In this document: positions 26,025-37,547 of the stretch, in pieces
Numbering within the stretch: position 1 is the first letter of the stretch
Layout: every line of letters begins with the position of its first letter
NCBI GenBank assembly: GCA_900316525.1
Contig: ONDF01000022.1
Coordinates: 1-64,000 of the forward strand
Direction of reading: 5' to 3'
Source of the DNA: an uncultured Bacteroidales bacterium
Lineage (GTDB): Bacteria; Bacteroidota; Bacteroidia; Bacteroidales; UBA932
DNA: 64,000 nucleotides
Translations under genes and position numbers: made by a program
Notes under the pieces: generated by a model
Database searches by the model: none
Seen by the model: the letters and a program-made list of their open reading frames with translations, nothing else
Told to the model about the DNA's origin: nothing

Positions 26025-27823
26025 TTGAACAGCTCCTCCATGTCGATTTTCTGCGTATACTCCGTCCGCTCGGGGATTTCCAGCAGGAACTGGTCCTTGA
26101 TCTTGAAGAAGATCACCTTCTCCGGCTGCCGGTGCTCCAGGATGCTGCCGGTGTCCACCAGGCCGTTCTTGTTGCGGTCCTCCGTGATGCGGAGGCAGTA
26201 TTTCCCGGCCGAAACGTACGGGAAGTGGACGGTCTGGTCCCCGTCGACGGTGAAACTGCGGATGACCTTGTCGCGCTTCTCGCTGAGCAGGTCCACGATG
26301 TATCGGTTCTTGACGTGGGTCATCTCGAGGGAGATGGAACTCAGCTTCTCGTCCTTGGGAAGGGTGACCTTCATCTCCGTGCTGTCATTGTAATAGCCGT
26401 TCACGTCCCGGAATTTCCGGTGGGGGATCTTCAGGATGTAGTCGAAGCCGTCCATCAGCTTGTCCTTCGGCATGATCGTGTACCGGCGCAGGTTGTTCGG
26501 ATCCTTCGTCACGGTGTACTTCTCGATCTTCTCCTGCTGGCGCGGGTTCACGGAGCGGAAGACCAGCGAATCCCAGGCCTCCCGGATGAGCGGATACTTG
26601 AACTCCACCGAGAAGCCGTACTGCTCCACGGTCGTCGGGTCCACCTCGCCCTTGTACACGGCGATGGTGTCCTCATGCTTGATGTCCCGCTGGGAACTCT
26701 TCTGCAGTTCCGCCCGCATTTTCTTGTCCAGGGCGAGCTTCACTTCCTCGTCCGTCGGGACGAGATTCCCGAGGGTATCCGTCTTGTCATAGTTGATCTC
26801 CAGGAACAGGGTGTCGGGCATCTTCCGCTGGTCGTTCACCCAAAGCTCCAGGCTGTCCAGCTGCGGGTTGAACTGGGAGATGAGCTTCTCCTTGGGCAGT
26901 CCCTTGAATTTCAAGGAGTTCACCTTGGCGCCCGGCGCCATGAAGGTCAGGTACGCGGTCCGCAGGCCTACGCGTTCCTTCTTGACGATGAACTGCTTGG
27001 AAGGCTTCTCGCGGAAGATGTTCAGCTCCACGTCCTGCTTCCGCGCGAGGCACAGCGCCGTGTCCTTCATGTTGAATTTCTTGAACTCGTACAGGGAGTC
27101 GTTGATGACGGTCTTGGGGCGGAACGGCTCGTCCAGGAAGGCGACGCTCTCCTGGTCGGGTTCGTAGATGTTGTTGTTGTTCGCGTCCTTCAGGGCGTAC
27201 ACCCGGTACGTCGTATCCTGGATGTTGCGGATGCTGAAGAAGCCCCAGTCGTCGGTCTTGGCCGCCGCGTCCGGACGGTGCAGGAAGATGGCGGAATCGG
27301 CCTGGTCCTTGTACAGGAGCACCGTCGCGCCCTTGATGGGCATCAGGGTATTGCAGTCCTGGACGATGCCCGTCATGCACATCGAGTCGATCTGCGCGCC
27401 CGTGGAGAAGACGAGGGTGAACCCTTCGTACATGTTGCCCTCGTTGTTGTCGGCGACGGCGCCGGTGATGTCCAGCGTATAGGTCCGGTTGGAGTCCAGG
27501 TCGGACTCGAAATACACGACGAGCGTCTTTCCGGACATCCGGTACTTGGGCTTCTTCTCCAGCGGGGGAGACAGGAAGATGTTGTTCGCATCCTTGATCA
27601 CCACGTACTCGTCGAAGGTGAACTTGAGCTGCGTCTTGTGCGTCGGCACATTCACCGCCCCGGGAAGGGGGGCCGTCTTCAGGAGCACCGGCGGGATGGT
27701 GTCCTTCGGGCCGCCCGTGGGCGGGGTGGTGGTGTTCGCGCACCCCGACGGGAACATCATCGCCCCGAGGACCAGGGCGGCCGGGATGAGCGGGAGATAT
27801 TTGGACAATCGCTTCATATTCAT
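26021..27823 (-). CDS. lipoprotein with N-terminal Ig-like (Big_5) domain
   Basis: A lipobox ends MFPSGC with the acylated Cys at about 28, then NTTTPPTGGPKDTIPP, the usual start of Bacteroidota Ig-like (SbsA-type) lipoproteins. An Ig-like domain spans about 40-140 and a carboxypeptidase-regulatory-like fold about 145-240 (GIVQDCNTLMPIKGATVLLY). The remaining 350 residues are beta-rich and unassigned. Likely a surface or periplasmic structural lipoprotein. 4-base overlap with the next gene. Confidence 0.8.
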   Translation of the reverse strand: MNMKRLSKYLPLIPAALVLGAMMFPSGCANTTTPPTGGPKDTIPPVLLKTAPLPGAVNVPTHKTQLKFTFDEYVVIKDANNIFLSPPLEKKPKYRMSGKTLVVYFESDLDSNRTYTLDITGAVADNNEGNMYEGFTLVFSTGAQIDSMCMTGIVQDCNTLMPIKGATVLLYKDQADSAIFLHRPDAAAKTDDWGFFSIRNIQDTTYRVYALKDANNNNIYEPDQESVAFLDEPFRPKTVINDSLYEFKKFNMKDTALCLARKQDVELNIFREKPSKQFIVKKERVGLRTAYLTFMAPGAKVNSLKFKGLPKEKLISQFNPQLDSLELWVNDQRKMPDTLFLEINYDKTDTLGNLVPTDEEVKLALDKKMRAELQKSSQRDIKHEDTIAVYKGEVDPTTVEQYGFSVEFKYPLIREAWDSLVFRSVNPRQQEKIEKYTVTKDPNNLRRYTIMPKDKLMDGFDYILKIPHRKFRDVNGYYNDSTEMKVTLPKDEKLSSISLEMTHVKNRYIVDLLSEKRDKVIRSFTVDGDQTVHFPYVSAGKYCLRITEDRNKNGLVDTGSILEHRQPEKVIFFKIKDQFLLEIPERTEYTQKIDMEELFK

Positions 27824-27827
27824 TTCA

Positions 27828-30056
27828 TTACAGGTCGATGCGGGACACCGTCTCGATGCCCTCGATGGTGGTGAGCTTCTTGAGGATCTTTTCCAGCACG
27901 TCCTTGCTGTTCACGTACAGGTCGATGTACCCCTCGAAGATGCCGTTGTCCGCGCTGAGGTTCAGCCGCCGCATGTTGGCCCCCATCACCAGGGACAGGA
28001 AGCGGGAGATCTCGTTCAGCAGGCCCATCCGGTCGATTCCCTTGAGCGAAATCCGTACCAGGAACGTCTTCGCCTCGGCGGCCTCCTGCCACTTGGGCAC
28101 GACCACCCAGTCGCCGTGGGTGGCGGCGATCTCCTCGGCGACGGGACAGGATTTCTTGTGGACCGTGATCCGGCCGTCGGGCGACTTGATGCCCACGACG
28201 GCGTCACCGGGGATCGGGTTGCAGCAGGTCGCGATGACGAACTGGCGTCCGTCGTCGTCCTTGCCGCCGATGATGTATTCCACCTCCGGCTCCTTGGCTT
28301 TTTCCTTCGGCGGGGAGAAGATCCGGCGGAGGAGGGAGTAGCGCTGCCTGGATTTCAGGACATCGGCCAGGTTGTCCAGCTTGAGGGAGCCGATGCCGAT
28401 CTTGTAGAAGAAGTCCTCCCGGTCCGTCGCCCCGTAGGCGGCCTCGATGCGCTGGATCATCGCCTCGTCCAGCTTGGAGCCGTGCAGTTTCACCTGCTCT
28501 TCCAGCAGCTGCCGGCCATAGTCGACCGTCTGCTTCCGTTCGTTCCGGAAATAGTCCACCACGAGGTTGCGGGCCTTCCGCGTCTTGAGGAACTGGAGCC
28601 ATTCCCGCTTGGGATGCTCCTCGCTGGCCGTGATGATCTCCACCTGGTCGCCGGTCTTGACGACGTAGTTCAGGGCCACCAGGCGCTGGTTGACCTTGGC
28701 GGCGATGGCCTTGTTGCCCACCTCGGTATGGATCAGGTAGGCGAAGTCCAGCACCGTCGCGCCCTTCTCGATGGCGCGCTGCTCGCCCTTCGGAGTGAAC
28801 ACGTAGATCTCCGCGCTGGTGAGGTCGTTGTGGATGATGTCCAGCAGTTCCAGGGCGTTGACGTCCGGGTTCACCAGCACTTCCTTGATCCGCTCCAGCC
28901 AGAGGTCCATCTCGCTGTCGTTCTCGCTCACGTAGCCGTTCTGCTTGTAGGTCCAGTGGGCCGCGATGCCCTTCTCGGCGATGTCGTCCATCCGCCGGGT
29001 GCGGATCTGGACTTCCACCCAGATGCCGGAGGGGCTGAGCAGGGTGCAGTGCAGGGCCTCGTAACCGTTGCTCTTGGGATGCTTCACCCAGTCGCGCAGG
29101 CGCTCGGGCATATACCGGTAGATGCCGGTGATGATGGAGAAGACGTGGTAGCACTGGTCGCGCTCCGATTCGCCGTTCTCGCGGTCGGGATCGAAGATGA
29201 TGCGGATCGCATACAGGTCGAACACCTGCTCGAAGGGGATCTGCTTCACCTGCATCTTGTGCCAGGCGGAATACGGAGTCTTCACCCGCTTCTTGATCTC
29301 ATACCTGAATCCGGCCTTCTTCAGGGCCTCGTCGATGGGAACGATGAAGGCGTTGATCTCCTTCGCCCGCTGCTGGATGTTCCGGTTGATCTTGGTGCTG
29401 ATGTCCCGGTAGGCGTCGGGCTCCTTGTAGCGCAGCCAGATGTTCTCGAGTTCGGACTTGACGCTGTACAGGCCGAGCCGGTGGGCGAGCGGGATGAACA
29501 CGAACATCGTCTCCGACAGGATCTTGTCGCGCTTGTGCTCGGGCATGAACTCGATGGTGCGGCAGTTGTGCAGGCGGTCGGCCAGCTTGATCAGGACCAC
29601 GCGCGGGTCGTCGTTCAGCGTGAGGAGGATCCGCTTGAAATTCTCCGCCTGGAGGCTCTGGGCGCTGAGGTCCTTGTTCTCGTTGTCCAGGACGTTCTTG
29701 ATCTTGGTCAGGCCGTCCACGAGGCTGGCGATCTTGTCGCCGAAGCGGTCGCGGAGGTCGTCCACCGTAAAGTCCGTGTCCTCCACCACGTCGTGCAGGA
29801 GGGCGGCGGAAATGGACTTGTAGCCCAGGCCGATGTCGTCCACGACGATCTGGGCCACCGCGATGGGATGGAGCATGTACGGCTCCCCACTGCGGCGGCG
29901 GACGTTCTTATGGGCCTCGTTCGCAAACGCGTAGGCCTGACAGACGGTTTCCAATTCACGGGCGTCCGCGCACCGTTTCGAGGCCGATGCATACAGCACC
30001 TGCCAGTCTCGGTCGATGAGCTCGTAATCTTTCTCGGTAAACTCGGAATAACTCAT
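27828..30056 (-). CDS. relA: bifunctional (p)ppGpp synthetase/hydrolase (RelA/SpoT homologue)
   Basis: Makes and destroys the stringent-response alarmone. The HD hydrolase domain has HDVVEDTD at about 88-94, the synthetase domain VEVQIRT, then TGS (VFTPKGEQRAIEKGATVLDFA), a zinc-finger-like region (CCNPIPGD) and a C-terminal ACT domain (LLNEISRFLS). 742 aa, full-length. It overlaps the YihY-like gene upstream by 4 bases. Confidence 0.95.
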   Translation of the reverse strand: MSYSEFTEKDYELIDRDWQVLYASASKRCADARELETVCQAYAFANEAHKNVRRRSGEPYMLHPIAVAQIVVDDIGLGYKSISAALLHDVVEDTDFTVDDLRDRFGDKIASLVDGLTKIKNVLDNENKDLSAQSLQAENFKRILLTLNDDPRVVLIKLADRLHNCRTIEFMPEHKRDKILSETMFVFIPLAHRLGLYSVKSELENIWLRYKEPDAYRDISTKINRNIQQRAKEINAFIVPIDEALKKAGFRYEIKKRVKTPYSAWHKMQVKQIPFEQVFDLYAIRIIFDPDRENGESERDQCYHVFSIITGIYRYMPERLRDWVKHPKSNGYEALHCTLLSPSGIWVEVQIRTRRMDDIAEKGIAAHWTYKQNGYVSENDSEMDLWLERIKEVLVNPDVNALELLDIIHNDLTSAEIYVFTPKGEQRAIEKGATVLDFAYLIHTEVGNKAIAAKVNQRLVALNYVVKTGDQVEIITASEEHPKREWLQFLKTRKARNLVVDYFRNERKQTVDYGRQLLEEQVKLHGSKLDEAMIQRIEAAYGATDREDFFYKIGIGSLKLDNLADVLKSRQRYSLLRRIFSPPKEKAKEPEVEYIIGGKDDDGRQFVIATCCNPIPGDAVVGIKSPDGRITVHKKSCPVAEEIAATHGDWVVVPKWQEAAEAKTFLVRISLKGIDRMGLLNEISRFLSLVMGANMRRLNLSADNGIFEGYIDLYVNSKDVLEKILKKLTTIEGIETVSRIDL

Positions 30057-31027
30057 AGCACCTCACTCGGGTTCAGATGGTTCGCATGCTGGAAGGCATA
30101 GGACAGTTCAGCACCATACAGGATGATGGTCCATCCCAGGTTCAGCCAGATCATGAAGAGCGGGATGGCGGCCAGCACGCCGTAAATGGCGCTCTGCTTG
30201 GCCACCATGACCTGCGTCTCCAGGTAGAGATATTGCACGGCCGTGAAACCGATGCCGGCAATGAGTGCCGCCTTGAAGGCCGGGCGCGTCTTGACCACGG
30301 CCGCCGGCAGGTACTTGTACATCGCCGTCAGGATCAGGACGGACGCGCCGGCGAACAGGGCCCAGGACAGGAAGTTTTTCAGATGATCCGAGAAGAACAG
30401 GCCGCTCGGAACGATATAGTCCAGCACCGTCGAATACACGACCGAGCCGGAGAAGAACAAGACAATCACGAAAGGGGACAGGATGAGGACGCCGAGGCCG
30501 ATGCCGAGCACCCGGAAGAAACTGCGTTTCTCCTTCGCCTGCCACACATTGTTGAACACGCGCCGGACCGTGAGCATCAGCGAGATGAGGATCCACAGGA
30601 AGGAAGCCATGCTGATGAAGCCGAACAGGCCCGATTCCGCCGTCGTGATAATCTTCTCCGAAGCGGAAAGCAAGTCGTCGATCAGCCGCTGGTTGCTGAT
30701 GTTTGCGTGCAGGAAGGCGCTGAACTGGTCGGCAATGCCGATTCCGTTCGTCAAGTACAGGCCGATGGCGATAAACGGGACCACCGACATCATGCTCTGG
30801 TAGGCGAGGGCCGTAATCTGGTAGCCGATCTTCTGGTCGGAGAAGACCTTGAGCATCACGAAGACGGTCTTGAGGTCCTCCACGCCCCGCTTCTTCCAAC
30901 GGGACAGGTCCTCCACGTTCAGATACCACATGTCGTGCGTGACGAACCGGACAATCCGCTTGACGACGATGGTCGCCCAGCGGATCCGGACTTGCGTCCA
31001 ATGCGCGATTCGTTCGAACACTTTCAT
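30053..31027 (-). CDS. YihY/BrkB family inner-membrane protein
   Basis: Six predicted membrane helices (YQSMMSVVPFIAIGLYL, FGFISMASFLWILISLMLTV, VLILSPFVIVLFFSG and others) in a 324-residue protein of the family once misnamed ribonuclease BN. Role unknown; some relatives are linked to transport. 4 bases separate it from the ligA stop, and its stop overlaps the start of rel. Confidence 0.88.
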   Translation of the reverse strand: MKVFERIAHWTQVRIRWATIVVKRIVRFVTHDMWYLNVEDLSRWKKRGVEDLKTVFVMLKVFSDQKIGYQITALAYQSMMSVVPFIAIGLYLTNGIGIADQFSAFLHANISNQRLIDDLLSASEKIITTAESGLFGFISMASFLWILISLMLTVRRVFNNVWQAKEKRSFFRVLGIGLGVLILSPFVIVLFFSGSVVYSTVLDYIVPSGLFFSDHLKNFLSWALFAGASVLILTAMYKYLPAAVVKTRPAFKAALIAGIGFTAVQYLYLETQVMVAKQSAIYGVLAAIPLFMIWLNLGWTIILYGAELSYAFQHANHLNPSEVL

Positions 31028-31031
31028 GGGT

Positions 31032-33191
<2,160 letters not shown>

Positions 33192-33194
33192 TCA

Positions 33195-33595
33195 AATATT
33201 TTATATTTGAAACTCCAAATGCTGCCTCCTTCCCAAAAGATTACACCCCCTCTTCGCCCCCAGCGTGCCCGGTGTCCCAAATCCGACACCACCGGCCGCA
33301 TTATTGCCCTCTTTCCGCGCCCGTTGTCCCTTCTTGTGCACCACCGGGCGCACCCCGTGCAGATTCCACCTAATAGCCGCACGGGAGTGCCCGTTCTGCG
33401 CGCTGTGTCGATGGTTGCGGTGCGCCAGAGCCCGTAATCGGCCCTTGGCGCACACGAAGGGGCGTTATGCATGCCCATAGGGGGTGCCGATGTGCGGCTG
33501 TTTGGCGAAAAGTGAATGTTGGTGGGGACCGTTGATCGTTTTTCTTTTGGAACGGTCTTTGCTGCGAGGCTGGTAACAAAAATCCTGGTTATCAG
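33195..33595. other. GC-rich intergenic block, no credible gene
   Basis: About 400 bases between ligA and the secreted hypothetical. Both strands have short open frames but none with a recognisable domain. It contains local inverted repeats: ACGGG/CCCGT at 33381-33394 with a 4-base loop, and GACCGTT/AACGGTC at 33527-33557. The texture differs from neighbouring spacers, which are AT-rich. It could be a dispersed repeat, a decayed gene or a structured RNA. Confidence 0.4.
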
Positions 33596-34210
33596 ATGAA
33601 AAGAATAATCTGCTTCCTATTTGCAGTCGCGGTCATCGGCCTATCCAGAGAGGACCTGATGGCCCAGCCGCTTCCGGAAGGTTTCGAGTGGGTTTACGGA
33701 TGTTGGGAGAATCCCCGGACAGGGGACTGCTACATCATCGGCAAGGACGGAATCCGGGAAAACATGACCCGCCGCTGGGTCGGTCACTGTTTTCTGAAGG
33801 AATATCCGACCTTGGATGTGTGGGGCGAACCGCTCAGGCCGTATGAGTTCGCGTCTTTTGATGGGAGGAGGATTCTCTCCTATTCGGGCCCATTCGAGTG
33901 TGACCGATTCTTTGTCATCGGCAATCAGGTCCTCCAGGAGCCCGGGGAAAATGGTGACAGGTTCGTGAAGAGGCAGGCGCCGCCGGCAAAAGGCAAGACA
34001 GGGGTGGCAAATCGCGCCCTCGGGAAATGGAAGCTGGCCGAGACGGATGACTTTACGCTGGAGATTTCCGTATCGACTATCAAACGGAAAACGCCTTACG
34101 GAATACACGAATCGACCTATTCCGTCAGCGAAGAAGGGTATCTCATCACCGATTTGGATGTCTTCGTTTTCGAGGATGGCGTGCTCCATCATCATAATGA
34201 CTGCGGGTAA
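33596..34210 (+). CDS. secreted hypothetical protein, 204 aa
   Basis: N-terminal signal-like segment (MKRIICFLFAVAVIGL, mature end probably after MAQ at about 23). The rest is soluble and beta-rich, with repeated Trp/Tyr/Gly (FEWVYGCWENPRTGDCYIIG). I recognise no family. The final codons and TAA stop lie in the first arm of the palindromic repeat at 34202-34289, so the repeat may have replaced the original 3' end. No clear -7 element upstream. Confidence 0.6.
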   Translation: MKRIICFLFAVAVIGLSREDLMAQPLPEGFEWVYGCWENPRTGDCYIIGKDGIRENMTRRWVGHCFLKEYPTLDVWGEPLRPYEFASFDGRRILSYSGPFECDRFFVIGNQVLQEPGENGDRFVKRQAPPAKGKTGVANRALGKWKLAETDDFTLEISVSTIKRKTPYGIHESTYSVSEEGYLITDLDVFVFEDGVLHHHNDCG

Positions 34211-34289
34211 CGTCCCTGTTTCGGGGACGTTACCTTCGTTTTTGCCCATTTTTGCGGGTGTCGTCCCTATTTTCGGGACGTTACCCGCA
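34202..34289. repeat. double palindromic repeat, GGTAACGTCCC family
   Basis: Hairpin 1: GGTAACGTCCC (34206-34216) with GGGGACGTTACC (34223-34234). Hairpin 2: TGCGGGTGTCGTCCC (34253-34267) with GGGACGTTACCCGCA (34275-34289). A 20-base link with T-runs separates them. Confidence 0.8.
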
Positions 34290-34345
34290 CCACCGCCAAA
34301 CCGTCGCACAGGAAGTGGCAGGGGGGCTGGGCTCCGTCACGAATG

Positions 34346-34377
34346 TTTGCACGGGTGGCAAAAAGGCCGTAACTTTG
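34346..34377 (+). promoter_or_regulatory. promoter of the psuK-psuG operon
   Basis: TTTG (34346-34349), 20 bases, TAACTTTG (34370-34377): a full match to the Bacteroidota pattern. Only 8 bases separate it from the psuK ATG, so the mRNA should be almost leaderless. Confidence 0.65.
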
Positions 34378-34385
34378 GGCTGCGT

Positions 34386-35237
34386 ATGAAAGTGTGTGTC
34401 ATCGGCGGGGCGAATGTGGACATTACGGCCACGTCGGCCCAGGCGTTCCGGGTGGGGGATTCGAATCCCGGCAAAGTGCACGTTTCCTGGGGAGGCGTGG
34501 GCAGGAACATTGCCCACAACCTGGTGCTGCTGGGGGACGAGGTAGAACTGCTGACCATTTTCGGGGGCGGGGTTTTCGGCCCCGTCATCGAAAAGGCCTG
34601 CCGGGAAATCGGTATCGGCACGGACCATTGCGACATTGCAGACGAGCATACGCACTCGTTCTTCGTATCCGTCAACAATGCCGATGGCGAGCTCGTCGGA
34701 GGTATCGCGGACATGGATGCCGTCGAGGGGATGGACACGGCCTGGATTGCCGCCAGGCTGGATGTCATCAACGCCGCCGATGCGGTTGTGGCCGATTCCA
34801 ACTTGATTCCCGAAACGCTTGCCTTCCTGATCGACCATTGCGAGAAGCCGCTCTATCTCGATGCGGTTTCGGTCGCGAAGGCCGGAAGGATTCGGGAGGC
34901 GATGGCGCTTTCCCGTCGGAAGTCCGTCTTTGCCTTGAAATCGAATGCCCTTGAATATGAATCACTGGCCGGTATCGAAGGCATAACCCGCTTCTATGAA
35001 AGCGCGGGTGCCGAAGGGCTTCGTGTCCATGCCGATGGCCAATTATACGAGTACGCGGCGCTACCTTGCATCGTGCGGAGTGTCACGGGCGGCGGAGACG
35101 CGCTGCTGGCCGGCATCGTGCATGCCGGGCCGCAGGCAAGCGTCGCCGAGAGCGCCCGCGTCGGCCTCCTCTGCGCCCGCTGCGCCGTGGAAAGCCCGGC
35201 CGCCGTCAATCCTGAAATGAAAAATCTACAGCTATGA
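34386..35237 (+). CDS. psuK: PfkB-family kinase, probable pseudouridine kinase
   Basis: Phosphorylates pseudouridine to its 5'-phosphate, by inference from its partner psuG. 283 aa ribokinase fold: N-terminal GGANVDITA, sugar-binding WGGVGRNIAHNL, and the C-terminal ATP/anion-hole motif VTGGGDALLAGIV. The start 34386 follows a consensus promoter; the longer frame to 34047 overlaps the upstream gene and the repeat. It overlaps psuG by 4 bases. Other PfkB substrates are possible, but the coupling to psuG makes this reading strong. Confidence 0.88.
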   Translation: MKVCVIGGANVDITATSAQAFRVGDSNPGKVHVSWGGVGRNIAHNLVLLGDEVELLTIFGGGVFGPVIEKACREIGIGTDHCDIADEHTHSFFVSVNNADGELVGGIADMDAVEGMDTAWIAARLDVINAADAVVADSNLIPETLAFLIDHCEKPLYLDAVSVAKAGRIREAMALSRRKSVFALKSNALEYESLAGIEGITRFYESAGAEGLRVHADGQLYEYAALPCIVRSVTGGGDALLAGIVHAGPQASVAESARVGLLCARCAVESPAAVNPEMKNLQL

Positions 35238-36139
35238 ACAAATACCTGGACCTGTCACCGGAGGTGGCGGCCGCGAAGGCCGCCGGGAAGCCTGTGGTGG
35301 CGCTGGAATCGACCATCATTTCCCACGGAATGCCGTATCCGCAGAACGTGGAGACGGCGCTGCGAGTGGAACAGACCATCCGCGAGAACGGCGCCGTGCC
35401 GGCGACCATCGCCGTCATCGGCGGCCGCCTGAAGGCCGGCCTGACGCCGGAAGAGATCGAATACCTGGGCAAGAAGGGGAGGGGCGTGGCGAAAGCGTCG
35501 CGCCGCGACCTGCCCGTGCTGGTCGCACGGGGCGCGGACGGCGCGACCACCGTCACCACGACGATGATCATCGCCGCGCTTGCCGGCATCAAGGTCTTCG
35601 CCACCGGCGGCGTCGGCGGCGTGCACCGCGGCGCGGAAACCACCATGGACATCTCAGCGGACCTGGAGGAACTGGCCAAGACGCCGGTGATGGTCATCTG
35701 CGCCGGCGCCAAGTCCATCCTGGACCTCGGCCTCACGCTGGAATACCTGGAGACCAAGGGCGTCCCCGTCATCGGCTATGGCACGGAGGAGCTTCCTGCC
35801 TTTTACACCCGCAAGAGCGGGTTCAAGGTCGACTACCGCATCGACACCCCCGAGGAACTGGCGGCGGCTTTCCGCGCCAAACTCGAGATGGGCCTCGAGG
35901 GCGGCATGCTCGTCACGAACCCCATCCCGGAGGAATATTCCATGGACCCGGTCCGGATCAATGCCGCCATCGACGAAGCCGTCGCCGAGGCGAACCGCCT
36001 GGGTATCAAGGGAAAAGAGACCACGCCCTTCCTCCTTGCCAAGATCAAGGACATCACCGGCGGCGACTCCCTCGCTTCCAACATCCAGCTCGTCCTGAAC
36101 AATGCCCGACTCGCCGCCAAAGTGGCGGCCCTGCTATGA
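35234..36139 (+). CDS. psuG: pseudouridine-5'-phosphate glycosidase
   Basis: Splits pseudouridine 5'-phosphate to uracil and ribose 5-phosphate. 301 aa with the family's motifs: ALESTIISHGMPYP, the catalytic region TTVTTTMIIA, FATGGVGGVHRG, DISADLEELAK, and NPIPEEYSM. Translationally coupled to psuK and to the Nudix gene through ATGA overlaps. Confidence 0.95.
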   Translation: MNKYLDLSPEVAAAKAAGKPVVALESTIISHGMPYPQNVETALRVEQTIRENGAVPATIAVIGGRLKAGLTPEEIEYLGKKGRGVAKASRRDLPVLVARGADGATTVTTTMIIAALAGIKVFATGGVGGVHRGAETTMDISADLEELAKTPVMVICAGAKSILDLGLTLEYLETKGVPVIGYGTEELPAFYTRKSGFKVDYRIDTPEELAAAFRAKLEMGLEGGMLVTNPIPEEYSMDPVRINAAIDEAVAEANRLGIKGKETTPFLLAKIKDITGGDSLASNIQLVLNNARLAAKVAALL

Positions 36140-36696
36140 AGAATACCATCAACGAAGAAAAGAAGTGGAAGATACTCAGCACCGAGTATCTGGTCCAAAG
36201 GCCGTGGCTGACGGCCCGGCGCGATGTCGCCGAACTGCCGGACGGCCGCGTCAACCACGAGTATTACGTCCTGGAATATCCGGACTGGGTCAATATCATC
36301 GCCATCACGAAGGACGGCAGGATCGTCATGGAACGGCAGTACCGGCATGCGCTCGGGAATACCTGCTACGAGCTGCCTTGCGGCGTCATCGAGAAGGGGG
36401 AAACGCCCCTGGAGGCCGCCAAACGCGAACTGCAGGAAGAAACCGGCTTCGCGGGCGGGGAGTGGCAGGAATGGATGACGCTCTCGCCGAACCCCGCCAC
36501 GAGCACCAACCTCGCGCACAGTTTCCTCGCCGTCGGCGTGGAAAAAGTCTCCGGCCAGCACCTGGACGCCACGGAGGACATCGACGTATACATCCTGGAA
36601 CAGGAATATGTCCGGGAACTTCTTCAAAACAACCAGATCCTGCAGGCCCTGATGGCCGCTCCGCTCTGGAAATACTTTTACGACAAAGACGTATGA
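36136..36696 (+). CDS. Nudix hydrolase (ADP-ribose pyrophosphatase-like)
   Basis: The complete Nudix box Gx5Ex7REUxEExGU is seen in GVIEKGETPLEAAKRELQEE followed by TGF. The N-terminal strand region (TEYLVQRPWLTARRD) and length of 186 aa resemble ADP-ribose/ADP-sugar pyrophosphatases, whose product is ribose 5-phosphate, the same product PsuG makes. Third gene of the psu operon, with 4-base overlaps on both sides. Substrate not proven. Confidence 0.88.
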   Translation: MKNTINEEKKWKILSTEYLVQRPWLTARRDVAELPDGRVNHEYYVLEYPDWVNIIAITKDGRIVMERQYRHALGNTCYELPCGVIEKGETPLEAAKRELQEETGFAGGEWQEWMTLSPNPATSTNLAHSFLAVGVEKVSGQHLDATEDIDVYILEQEYVRELLQNNQILQALMAAPLWKYFYDKDV

Positions 36697-37547
36697 ACAC
36701 CATCTGGATTGTACTCCCAATCCTGACCCTCCTGATGTTCGACCTGGGGCTGGCGCTCCGGTTCGAGGATTTCGGGAAAGTTTTCCGCCATCCCTGGCCC
36801 ATCGTCGTGGCCCTCGTCGGCCAGCTGGTCTTCCTCCCGGCCATCGCGCTGGGGCTGGCCTACCTCCTGAAACTGCCGCCGGTCTTCTTCATCGGCCTGG
36901 TGCTTATCGCCTGCTGCCCGGGCGGCAGCTCGTCCAATGTCTTTTCTAAATTGGCCAATGGCGATGTCGCTCTGTCCGTGACACTTACGGCGCTCAGCAG
37001 CATCATCACTTTATTTACGATCCCGGTCATCATGGGCTGGGCCACCCGGCTGGTGGGGGAGAGCGTGGGCATCACGCTGCCCGTCGGAAACCTCATCAAG
37101 CAGAACCTCGTCCTGATGCTCCTGCCGGTCCTGCTGGGCATCGGCCTGCACTATGCCTGGCCCAAGACGGCGGAGAAGGTGGACAAGGTCCTCACGAAGC
37201 TGGCATTCCCGCTGCTCCTCGTGCTGATCACCGTCTTCTACATCCAGCACCGGCACACGATCATGGACAACATCGGCGTCCTGGGCCTCTGCGTGACGGC
37301 CCTCATCCTCCTCGCCATCGGCCTGTCCTCACTGCTGTCCCGCCTGGTCCGGAACGACGCCCGGCAGCGGCGCACCGTGGTCATCGAAGTGGGCATGCAG
37401 AACGCTGCGCAGGCGATTTCCATCGCCTCCAGCCCGTTCATCTTCGCGAACGAGGAAATGGCCATCCCGGCCATCCTCTACTCGCTGATGATGAACATCG
37501 TCCTGCTCACTTATGTGGGCCTCGTCAAGAAAAAGAAGGAATTGTAA
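36693..37547 (+). CDS. BASS-family (bile acid:sodium symporter-like) transporter
   Basis: Membrane carrier with about nine helices (284 aa), SBF/BASS fold. Conserved crossover motifs are present: ACCPGGSSSNVFSKLANGD in helix 4 and EVGMQNAAQAISIA in helix 9, which form the Na+ and substrate sites. The start overlaps the Nudix stop (ATGA); the longer frame from 36102 is a shadow. Its place in the psu operon suggests it may move a nucleoside, base or related metabolite rather than bile acid. Confidence 0.9.
   Translation: MNTIWIVLPILTLLMFDLGLALRFEDFGKVFRHPWPIVVALVGQLVFLPAIALGLAYLLKLPPVFFIGLVLIACCPGGSSSNVFSKLANGDVALSVTLTALSSIITLFTIPVIMGWATRLVGESVGITLPVGNLIKQNLVLMLLPVLLGIGLHYAWPKTAEKVDKVLTKLAFPLLLVLITVFYIQHRHTIMDNIGVLGLCVTALILLAIGLSSLLSRLVRNDARQRRTVVIEVGMQNAAQAISIASSPFIFANEEMAIPAILYSLMMNIVLLTYVGLVKKKKEL

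Noticed and set aside
34454..34472. tRNA T-arm-like sequence (GGGATTCGAATCCC)
   Set aside because: It lies within psuK coding for a normal stretch of protein, and no acceptor or anticodon stems surround it.
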